A stretch of DNA of 5,913 nt from Deltaproteobacteria bacterium (GTDB taxonomy: Bacteria > Desulfobacterota > Desulfobacteria > Desulfobacterales > ETH-SRB1), in contig DAOURZ010000098.1 in assembly GCA_030627475.1 (NCBI GenBank), positions 1 to 5,913 on the forward strand. Reading direction: 5' to 3'. This document shows, one piece after another, positions 1 through 4,292 of the stretch. The notes beneath the pieces were generated by a model. The model made no database searches. It saw only the letters and a program-made list of their open reading frames with translations, and was not told the origin of the DNA. Position 1 is the first letter of the stretch. Every line of letters starts with the position of its first letter. The position numbers and the translations under genes were made by a program.

Positions 1-72
1 CAAAGCAGTGCAGTATTGGAAATACTGCAGAAACAACGAGCTGTTTCGAGGACTTTTGCGAATGAAGATTGA
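1..72 (+). CDS. possible 3' end of a plus-strand gene (partial, unidentified)
   Basis: Frame 1 is open from the window edge to a TGA at 70-72 and would encode 23 residues ending in RAVSRTFANED. The peptide looks like a soluble amphipathic helix (AVLEILQKQRAVS). The stop lies about 50 bp before a hairpin that could also terminate plus-strand transcription, as expected for a gene converging on csp. The evidence is weak: 24 open codons arise often by chance, and frame 2 is also open, up to a TAA at 165-167 inside the terminator. I do not recognise the family. Confidence 0.22.
   Translation, partial: QSSAVLEILQKQRAVSRTFANED
9..29. repeat. perfect 9-bp inverted repeat (hairpin)
   Basis: TGCAGTATT (9-17) and AATACTGCA (21-29) are perfect complements around a 3-nt GGA spacer. 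No T-run follows on either strand, so it is not an intrinsic terminator. If the partial frame-1 gene is real, the hairpin lies inside its coding sequence. Its role is unknown. Confidence 0.5.
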
Positions 73-122
73 TTCAGGATATGGTGAGCATGGTGTTGTC
101 TGGATTTTTAGGGAGGCAAAAC

Positions 123-164
123 AAAAAGGGCATTCCCCTTATAATTTGATGGAATGCCCTTTTT
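123..164 (-). terminator. Rho-independent terminator of csp, possibly bidirectional
   Basis: AAAAAGGGCATTCC (123-136) and GGAATGCCCTTTTT (151-164) form a perfect 14-bp stem around a 14-nt loop. Read on the minus strand it begins 18 nt after the csp stop and ends in TTTTTGTTTTG, a classic U-tract. The plus strand also ends the stem with five T residues, so it may stop transcription arriving from the left as well. Confidence 0.9.
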
Positions 165-182
165 AAAGTCATAAATATTGGT

Positions 183-383
183 CTAAATCGTAGTAACATT
201 TGTTGCAGCAGGACCTTTTTGACCCTGTTCAATGTCAAAAGTAACTCGATCGCCTTCATCAAGAGACTTGAAACCATTTGCATTGATTGCTGAATGATGA
301 ACAAATACATCCGGACCATCTTCCTGCTCAATGAAACCAAACCCTTTACCGCTATTAAACCATTTTACAATTCCATTAGCCAT
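183..383 (-). CDS. cold-shock domain protein (CspA family)
   Basis: This encodes a 66-residue single cold-shock domain, the usual length for the family. CspA-type proteins are small cytoplasmic five-stranded beta-barrels that bind single-stranded RNA/DNA and melt mRNA structure. Visible hallmarks are the N-terminal GIVKWFN segment, RNP1 KGFGFIEQ (residues 13-20), RNP2 VFVHHSAI (26-33) and the C-terminal GPAATNV. The ATG at 383 is chosen because AAGGAGGG (392-399) lies 8 nt upstream; an in-frame GTG at 392 overlaps that Shine-Dalgarno and would add an atypical MLI. It is a monocistronic unit with its own promoter, long leader and terminator. The long structured leader resembles those of cold-inducible csp mRNAs, but whether this paralogue is cold-induced or constitutive cannot be told from sequence. 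No specific paralogue letter is justified. Confidence 0.96.
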   Translation of the reverse strand: MANGIVKWFNSGKGFGFIEQEDGPDVFVHHSAINANGFKSLDEGDRVTFDIEQGQKGPAATNVTTI

Positions 384-429
384 AATTAACACCCTCCTTT
401 TCAGAAATTCTCATAGTTCCAGACTTCAG

Positions 430-453
430 AGTGCCACTTTGACAAATGGTACT
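430..453 (-). promoter_or_regulatory. hairpin in the csp 5' leader
   Basis: On the minus strand AGTACCATTT and AAGTGGCACT style arms pair around a GTCA loop: about 10 bp including one A-C mismatch and one G-T wobble. It sits midway between the predicted start site and the csp ribosome binding site. Structured leaders are known to control cspA translation by temperature in E. coli; a similar role here is inference, and no cold-box consensus was identified. Confidence 0.35.
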
Positions 454-510
454 TTCCTTTAGAACGAAACCGGCCAGCCAATTAAGAACAAGCCTTTATT
501 GATTAAAAGA

Positions 511-538
511 ATAATAACACCTTTTAGGTTAAAAGCAA
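511..538 (-). promoter_or_regulatory. predicted promoter of csp (extended -10)
   Basis: On the minus strand, TTGCTT (533-538) and TATTAT (511-516) are separated by 16 nt, and TG precedes the -10 by one base (TGTTATTAT), making an extended -10. The -35 matches consensus only in TTG. Transcription would start near 504, giving a csp leader of about 120 nt. This is inferred from consensus matching only. Confidence 0.5.
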
Positions 539-629
539 GTTTTATTATTGGATTTTTTCAAATAGGTTATCGGAATTCATTCTAAAGCCTAATAATAGCA
601 ATCGTGAACCGAATATTCTAAAAAAAACC

Positions 630-653
630 TTAGGAACGTGGACGAAATAAAAT
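630..653 (+). repeat. dispersed 24-nt intergenic repeat, copy 1
   Basis: This copy shares 21 of 24 bases with copy 2, including the unbroken core AGGAACGTGGACGAA. It lies in the csp-hpt spacer in the same orientation as the other three copies. A short hairpin, CTATTTCGGAATAGC (692-706), follows it, and a near-identical hairpin follows copy 2. Confidence 0.7.
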
Positions 654-691
654 CAACAACTTTAACCTTGATCCAGTCTGCACATAAAATT

Positions 692-706
692 CTATTTCGG
701 AATAGC
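692..706 (+). repeat. small hairpin downstream of repeat copy 1
   Basis: CTATT (692-696) and AATAG (701-705) pair around a TCGG loop. The 15-mer CTATTTCGGAATAGC matches CTATTTCAAAATAGC (1077-1091) at 13 of 15 positions. Both sit about 45-60 nt downstream of the start of a 24-nt repeat copy, so they may belong to one larger degenerate element. Confidence 0.4.
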
Positions 707-1031
707 TGGTTCACAAGTGACATATGCATCCAAAGCCTCTATCTATAATAGTTTAAAATTATTAAACATATTTAAATGGTATTATTTGTTCTGTTTTTAT
801 AACATACTGAAAACATTAGCATAAAAATAAGTTGAATATTTACAAAATGCCTATGCTGTTAAATTAGCGCCCTTCGAGCGGATTTGCCATAACTTGTTTA
901 TTTAATGCTCAATAAAATGAAAATTTTTATGCTATTAGATTATTTATCTTGTCAAAACGTCAGTGTTCAATTAAGAATTAAATAAAATTATCTCAAATCC
1001 TGTTCAAAAAACAACCGTCCTGTGCGGAAGC

Positions 1032-1055
1032 TAAGGAACGTGGACGAATTAACAT
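1032..1055 (+). repeat. dispersed 24-nt intergenic repeat, copy 2
   Basis: This copy carries the core AAGGAACGTGGACGAATTAA and ends 99 bp before the hpt start codon. It matches copy 1 at 21/24, copy 4 at 20/24 and copy 3 at 19/24 positions by eye. It may lie in the untranslated leader of the hpt operon, depending on where transcription starts. Confidence 0.7.
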
Positions 1056-1066
1056 AGGGAGAGCAA

Positions 1067-1103
1067 AAATAGCTCGCTATTTCAAAATAGCCGAACTTTT
1101 CGG
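1067..1103 (+). promoter_or_regulatory. overlapping hairpins in the hpt upstream leader
   Basis: AAATAGC (1067-1073) can pair with GCTATTT (1076-1082), and that same GCTATT segment can instead pair with AATAGC at 1086-1091, so the two stems exclude each other. A third stem, CCGAA/TTCGG (1091-1095 with 1099-1103), follows directly. They end about 50 nt before the hpt ATG. Alternative pairing is a feature of attenuators, but no U-tract terminator or leader peptide is visible, so regulation is only a possibility. Confidence 0.35.
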
Positions 1104-1154
1104 GATCATAAAAGATAGCCTGAATAAAAAAGAAAGAAAAGGGGGCAAACTGAA

Positions 1155-1514
1155 ATGGACAACAAGATAAAACCGGCATTTGATATGGATCACGCACTGG
1201 AAGTAACTGATGGTGACACGGAATTTTTAAAGGAACTAATAGAAATATTTAATGCCGATTTTCCTGAAAGACTTGAGCGAATCTCCATGGCCATAAAGGA
1301 AAAAGATTCCAATGTCCTAAATGAGGCAGGCCATGCCCTGAAGGGATCTTCGGGCAATCTAGGGCTAACTCGTGTATATGAGCTTTCCTGGAAACTTGAA
1401 AAAATGGGTAAGGCAAAAAATATGGAAGGGGCGAATAAGATCTTCAAACAACTTAAAGAAGAGCTTGAAAGGGTTAAAAATTTTGTTTCACAATCCGGGT
1501 GGGAGAAAACATGA
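1155..1514 (+). CDS. stand-alone histidine phosphotransfer (Hpt) protein
   Basis: This 119-residue protein is a single Hpt domain, the shuttle that passes phosphate between receiver domains in a multistep phosphorelay. The signature is AGHALKGSSGNLG (residues 58-70), with His60 as the phosphorylated residue and the usual K-G-S-S context on the following helix turn. Predicted helices flank it: DTEFLKELIEIFNADFPERLERI before it and an amphipathic E/K-rich helix of roughly residues 72-110 after it, as in a four-helix bundle. There is no signal peptide or membrane segment, so it is cytoplasmic. The ATG at 1155 is preceded by AAGGGGG about 9 nt upstream. Its TGA overlaps the ATG of the receiver-GGDEF gene (ATGA), implying translational coupling and a partner relationship. 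The donor, presumably a hybrid histidine kinase, is not in the window. Confidence 0.93.
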   Translation: MDNKIKPAFDMDHALEVTDGDTEFLKELIEIFNADFPERLERISMAIKEKDSNVLNEAGHALKGSSGNLGLTRVYELSWKLEKMGKAKNMEGANKIFKQLKEELERVKNFVSQSGWEKT

Positions 1515-2440
1515 AAGCGCTAGTTGTAGAAGACGATCTTAGCACACGCCTGCTCATAAAAAAGATAGCTGAAAGCGAGGGGTACGAGGTCATAGAGGCA
1601 GAAGATGGCTACGAGGGATGGAGGATATTTCAAAAAGAAAAGGACAATATTTATATTGTTCTTCTTGACTGGATGATGCCGAAGATGGACGGTATGAAAC
1701 TCTGCCGACAGATAAGAAAGGCATTTAGCACGCATTATATCTATATCCTGCTTCTGACATCAAAGCGAAATATAGAGGCCATTGTCGAAGGCCTCGAAAC
1801 AGGCGGCGATGATTACATGACAAAACCCTTTTCAAGACGTGAGCTTGTTGCCCGCATCAGGGTGGCAGAGAGAGTTGCAGCTCTTGAACGTAAGCTAAGC
1901 GAGGCAAACAGTAAACTGCATGTCCTGGCCACTACAGATCCTCTTACCGGAATTCTGAACAGAAGGGAGTTCTTAAAGCGCCTTCAGGACGAAATTTATC
2001 GCGTTTCCCGTGAGAAAAAATTCTACACCCTGATCATGCTAGACATTGATTACTTCAAAAGGGTCAATGACACCATGGGACACACCGCAGGCGACATGGT
2101 TCTGATCGAAATAACAAACAGGATAGGAACAGAACTGAGGCCCTACGATCTTATCGGCAGATTTGGAGGAGAGGAGTTTCTCATCGGCATACCAATGGCA
2201 AATAATGAAATCGGAAAAAATATTGCCGAGAGAATCCGCACCTCAATCTGTAACAAGCCCTTTAATGCAGGGAATGGAAAGCTGGATATTACTGCGAGCC
2301 TTGGCTTGACAAGCGTCATCCCTACAGGAAACAAAAAAAACATGCTTAATCTTTTGGAAGATATGATAGAAAAAGTGGACAGCTCCCTTTATATAGCTAA
2401 GGATGAGGGAAGAAACAGGGTAATAGTATATGGTGAATAA
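1511..2440 (+). CDS. response regulator with GGDEF output (diguanylate cyclase)
   Basis: This 309-residue protein has an N-terminal receiver (residues 1-120) and a C-terminal GGDEF domain (about 140-309), the WspR/PleD type of layout. Receiver residues present: acidic pocket Asp8/Asp9, phospho-acceptor Asp53 (LLDWMMP), Thr83 and Lys105 (TKPF). A heptad-like linker (about 115-141) joins it to DPLTGILNRREF (143-154). The cyclase has DIDYFKRVND (178-187), the catalytic motif GGEEF (219-223) and an RPYD inhibitory site (210-213) exactly five residues before it, so it should make c-di-GMP from two GTP and be feedback-inhibited. Phosphorylation presumably promotes dimerisation. The ATG at 1511 is preferred over an in-frame GTG at 1499 because GGGAG lies 5 nt upstream and MKALVVEDD is the standard receiver start. 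It overlaps the Hpt gene by 4 nt. Confidence 0.95.
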   Translation: MKALVVEDDLSTRLLIKKIAESEGYEVIEAEDGYEGWRIFQKEKDNIYIVLLDWMMPKMDGMKLCRQIRKAFSTHYIYILLLTSKRNIEAIVEGLETGGDDYMTKPFSRRELVARIRVAERVAALERKLSEANSKLHVLATTDPLTGILNRREFLKRLQDEIYRVSREKKFYTLIMLDIDYFKRVNDTMGHTAGDMVLIEITNRIGTELRPYDLIGRFGGEEFLIGIPMANNEIGKNIAERIRTSICNKPFNAGNGKLDITASLGLTSVIPTGNKKNMLNLLEDMIEKVDSSLYIAKDEGRNRVIVYGE

Positions 2441-2470
2441 GCGGACAAAAATTTCTAATTCTGAACGAGA

Positions 2471-2494
2471 TAGGGAACATAGACGAAATAACTT
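2471..2494 (+). repeat. dispersed 24-nt intergenic repeat, copy 3
   Basis: This copy has the core GGGAACATAGACGAAATAAC and continues as TTCTCCG, matching the extension TTCCCCG after copy 4. It begins 31 nt after the cyclase stop, in the 161-bp spacer between two convergent genes. No clear terminator hairpin with a T-run was found in this spacer for either gene. Confidence 0.65.
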
Positions 2495-2601
2495 CTCCGA
2501 CTATATGCATCACAGCTTCAGGCCGCCTTTGCCTAATCCCGTATTCAGCCTCATATTCCAAAAATTTGGTTAGAGATTTCCAGCTTGTTGAGATTGCTTT
2601 C

Positions 2602-3426
2602 TTATGTCTTCAAAAACACAAGACCTGCCCACCCTTTTTCAAATTTTTTCCATTTACAATCAAAGTATTTTTCTGTGTACAAATCAATTAAAACTGAAAC
2701 TTCATCCTGTTTTATTCCGGAAAGAATAACTGCTCCATTGTTTTCAGTTAATTCTGCTATGTTTCGATATATAGATATTAGTGTCGGATATCTCAAATTT
2801 GCTATTATCAGAGTAAAACTATTATTAAAATATTCCAGGGAATGATCACTGACTTCAAATTTATCCTCAAGGCCGTTAATTTTGCCATTTTCTTTGGCTT
2901 CGTTCATAGCACACGGATCTATATCTATTCCTGCCGCCTTTTTTATTCCAAAGCGTAAAGCACTTAATGCCAGAACTCCGGAGCCTGTTCCGATATCAAG
3001 AACGCTTGTTTTATCTTTATCTTCCAATAAATTTATTTCATTTAAAACATACTCTATGCCTCTTATTGCCAGCCTTGTAGTTGGATGTTGGCCATTACCG
3101 AATGAAACGCCCTGCCATATATCAATTACCACATCATCCGCTTTGGGTTTATAAGTAAATCCAGGCGGCTTCAGAATGACGTGTTTTGATATGCGAACGG
3201 CCTTGTTGAAAGACTTCTCTATAAATGTCCGGCCATAATGAGTTGTATACGTCAAAAAATTTTCTGTTACCAGATCTCTTATGAGTGATTTTATTTCTTT
3301 TCTTCTTAAAGAATATTTTTGGGATAATGCTTTTTCCAGCTCTCCCTGGGTAATTTTTTTTTGGCTATCTTCGATAATATCAAGCAATTCCTTTTTGATC
3401 ATTTTTTTATCTGCCTGTAAATACAA
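2602..3426 (-). CDS. PrmA-like SAM-dependent methyltransferase with winged-helix-like N-terminus
   Basis: This 274-residue protein has a Rossmann-type methyltransferase domain with L11-methyltransferase (PrmA) hallmarks: FGNGQHPTTRL (109-119, family form FGTGxHxTT), SAM-binding motif I VLDIGTGSG (142-150), acidic loop GIDIDPCAMNEAKEN (166-180), IIANLRYPTL (207-216) and GAVILSGIKQDE (231-242). Residues of about 9-70 (KKELLDIIEDS...TQGELEKAL...LIRDLVTENFLTY) look like a winged helix rather than the PrmA substrate-recognition domain. The substrate may therefore not be ribosomal protein L11, and I give no gene symbol. The start is TTG at 3426, because GGAGG (3437-3441) lies 10 nt upstream; the next candidate is ATG at 3402 with only a weak purine stretch. 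It converges on the cyclase gene and diverges from the SLOG-like gene. Protein or DNA/RNA targets are equally open. Confidence 0.85.
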   Translation of the reverse strand: MYLQADKKMIKKELLDIIEDSQKKITQGELEKALSQKYSLRRKEIKSLIRDLVTENFLTYTTHYGRTFIEKSFNKAVRISKHVILKPPGFTYKPKADDVVIDIWQGVSFGNGQHPTTRLAIRGIEYVLNEINLLEDKDKTSVLDIGTGSGVLALSALRFGIKKAAGIDIDPCAMNEAKENGKINGLEDKFEVSDHSLEYFNNSFTLIIANLRYPTLISIYRNIAELTENNGAVILSGIKQDEVSVLIDLYTEKYFDCKWKKFEKGWAGLVFLKT

Positions 3427-3436
3427 TCTTTATAAT

Positions 3437-3441
3437 CCTCC
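3437..3441 (-). promoter_or_regulatory. Shine-Dalgarno supporting a TTG start
   Basis: GGAGG on the minus strand sits 10 nt before the TTG at 3426-3424. It is 34 nt from the next in-frame ATG (3402), too far to serve that codon, so it decides the start in favour of TTG. Confidence 0.6.
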
Positions 3442-3467
3442 AGAAAATATTTTCAGAAAAAATGCTG

Positions 3468-3477
3468 TATCCGGATA
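3468..3477. promoter_or_regulatory. 10-bp perfect palindrome upstream of the methyltransferase gene
   Basis: TATCCGGATA is a perfect dyad about 40 bp upstream of the methyltransferase start, where a promoter or operator would be expected. No matching promoter boxes could be assigned around it with confidence, so an operator role is speculative. Confidence 0.25.
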
Positions 3478-3502
3478 TTATTACCACACCCCGACATTTC
3501 GA

Positions 3503-3526
3503 TAAGAAACGTAGATGAATTAACTT
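3503..3526 (+). repeat. dispersed 24-nt intergenic repeat, copy 4
   Basis: This copy has the core AAGAAACGTAGATGAATTAA and shares the extension CTTCYCCG with copy 3. It matches copy 2 at 20/24. Most differences from the other copies are transitions, as expected of an ageing repeat. It lies in the divergent spacer between the methyltransferase and SLOG-like genes, directly before a long hairpin. Confidence 0.65.
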
Positions 3527-3542
3527 CCCCGTTTCTAACGAA

Positions 3543-3574
3543 CATATCAAGACTTTTAGCAAGTCCTTGATATG
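3543..3574. repeat. long imperfect hairpin in the divergent spacer
   Basis: CATATCAAG-ACTT (3543-3555) pairs with AAGT-C-CTTGATATG (3561-3574): 13 bp with one bulged C and a 5-nt TTAGC loop. It is followed on the plus strand by an A-run, not a T-run, and on the minus strand by TTCGTTAG, so it lacks terminator form. It lies about 60 bp upstream of the promoter predicted for the SLOG-like gene. It could be a cruciform or protein-binding site or part of an unannotated RNA. Confidence 0.55.
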
Positions 3575-3634
3575 CAAAAAAAATCTTATATCATGGCCGT
3601 TGATTAATATCCAACTGATTTAAATTTATCAGGG

Positions 3635-3663
3635 TTGCAATCTGCAAAAAAACAATTTATATT
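3635..3663 (+). promoter_or_regulatory. predicted sigma70-type promoter of the SLOG-like gene
   Basis: TTGCAA (3635-3640) and TATATT (3658-3663) are separated by exactly 17 nt, matching consensus at 4/6 and 5/6 positions. Transcription would start near 3670, leaving a leader of roughly 58 nt. The -35 box lies inside a small inverted repeat, TTGCA-ATC-TGCAA (3635-3647), which could be an operator half-site pair. Confidence 0.55.
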
Positions 3664-3673
3664 TTTTAGAACA

Positions 3674-3694
3674 CTTTTTCGAAACACGAAAAAG
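3674..3694 (+). promoter_or_regulatory. hairpin at the predicted 5' end of the SLOG-like mRNA
   Basis: CTTTTTCG (3674-3681) and CGAAAAAG (3687-3694) form a perfect 8-bp stem with an AAACA loop. It begins within a few bases of the predicted transcription start and ends before the ribosome binding site AAAGGAG (to 3719), which stays free. Such 5'-terminal stems can protect mRNA from decay; that role is inference. Confidence 0.4.
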
Positions 3695-3728
3695 CCAAAA
3701 AGGTAAAAGATAAAAGGAGATAAAAATA

Positions 3729-4292
3729 ATGACTGATTATTTAGATGTTACTCTTTACAGTGGCGGGCATAGGGGAGCCGAGGCCGAGTTTGGAAAACTT
3801 GCAGAACACTGGGGGATTCAGGAAGTTAACTTTTCGTTCGAGAAACACAGTATTGAACGTACCAGAGGTGTCCGGATGCTGACTTCGGAAGAACTTGACA
3901 AGGGAGATGTAAGCATGGAAATAGTCTCTGCCCGCATGGGACGGAATTATTCAAAAGCTGAAAAAATACGAAAGGTCATACAGTCTATTTTTCACATGGT
4001 CAACAATGGCTACCACGTTCTGGCGATCGGATGGATACAGCCGGATGACACTGTCAAAGGGGGAACCGGGTGGGGGGTTGAGCTTGCAAAGCTATTTAAC
4101 CGTCCAATCAACGTATATGATCAGGAACGTAAAAAGTGGTTCTCATGGAAGGATAACCAATGGATTGCTGAAACGCCCGTTATCATCGACAAAACATTTG
4201 TCGGAACAGGAACCCGAAATCTCAGTGACGAAGGCCGCAAGGCAATTCACAAACTTTTCGAAATTTCCTTTGGGCCCGCAAAAGAAAATTGA
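3729..4292 (+). CDS. uncharacterised SLOG-like (Rossmannoid nucleotide-binding) protein
   Basis: This 187-residue soluble protein has no signal peptide or membrane helix. Features resembling the SLOG superfamily (LOG, DprA, YpsA and relatives) are an early strand plus Gly loop, LYSGGHRGAEAEFGKLAEHWGI (residues 9-30), a central VLAIGWI strand (97-103), the Gly-rich loop GGTGWGVELAKLFNRPINVYD (111-131) that would bind a nucleotide phosphate, and FVGTGTRNLSDEGRKAIHKLFE (157-178). The middle part (about 39-95) is charged and helical. SLOG proteins bind or cleave nucleotide-related ligands and some act as sensors in antiphage systems, but no partner effector or defence gene is adjacent here, so the role is unknown. 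The ATG has GGAG 9 nt upstream and its own promoter. The last 46 bp overlap the end of the convergent uup gene. A distant PF12694-type relative is an alternative. Confidence 0.6.
   Translation: MTDYLDVTLYSGGHRGAEAEFGKLAEHWGIQEVNFSFEKHSIERTRGVRMLTSEELDKGDVSMEIVSARMGRNYSKAEKIRKVIQSIFHMVNNGYHVLAIGWIQPDDTVKGGTGWGVELAKLFNRPINVYDQERKKWFSWKDNQWIAETPVIIDKTFVGTGTRNLSDEGRKAIHKLFEISFGPAKEN

Larger units (their letters stand above)
393..1154. other. 762-bp AT-rich intergenic region between divergent csp and hpt genes
   Basis: No open frame here has credible start, ribosome binding site and protein-like composition. The left part (393-540) is the csp leader and promoter. The rest holds repeat copies 1 and 2, small hairpins at 692-706 and 1067-1103, a 12-bp inverted repeat (TAGCATAAAAAT at 817-828 against ATTTTTATGCTA at 923-934), and a 15-nt direct repeat with two mismatches (TATGCTGTTAAATTA at 852-866, TATGCTATTAGATTA at 928-942). 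A weak plus-strand promoter candidate is TTGTCA at 949-954 with AAGAAT at 973-978 (18-nt spacer), which could serve hpt. An unannotated small RNA cannot be excluded. Confidence 0.6.

Noticed and set aside
74..340. Minus-strand 88-residue ORF overlapping csp
   Set aside because: It is a shadow of the csp gene in another frame, runs through the terminator, and has no family resemblance or ribosome binding site.
384..392. GTG at 392 as an upstream start for csp
   Set aside because: It overlaps the Shine-Dalgarno AAGGAGGG, which is ideally placed for the ATG at 383, and [10 protein letters not shown] is the standard family N-terminus.
817..934. The 12-bp inverted repeat as insertion-sequence ends
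   Set aside because: The 94-bp interior has no coding capacity, no target-site duplication is visible, and the arms are simple AT-rich sequence.
1032..1154. A c-di-GMP riboswitch upstream of hpt
   Set aside because: The hairpins present do not show the conserved GEMM-type core sequences; only simple AATAGC-based stems are visible.
988..1197. Minus-strand 69-residue ORF spanning the hpt leader
   Set aside because: It is rich in Phe, Cys and Ser from antisense of AT-rich DNA, overlaps the start of the well-supported Hpt gene, and covers a repeat copy.
1499..1510. GTG at 1499 as the start of the receiver-GGDEF gene
   Set aside because: It would use the GTG inside the Shine-Dalgarno region of the better ATG at 1511 and add four residues not typical of receiver domains.
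2441..2601. A terminator between the convergent cyclase and methyltransferase genes
   Set aside because: Only a 5-bp CCAAA/TTTGG stem with a 2-nt loop was found; it is too weak to call.
2585..2845. Plus-strand 86-residue ORF antisense to the methyltransferase gene
   Set aside because: It is a shadow frame with no ribosome binding site or domain, while the opposite strand carries clear methyltransferase motifs.
630..3526. The 24-nt repeats as a CRISPR array or as phage/integron attachment sites
   Set aside because: Spacing is 402, 1439 and 1032 bp with genes between copies, identity is only about 80-88%, and no cas, integrase or other recombinase gene is present.
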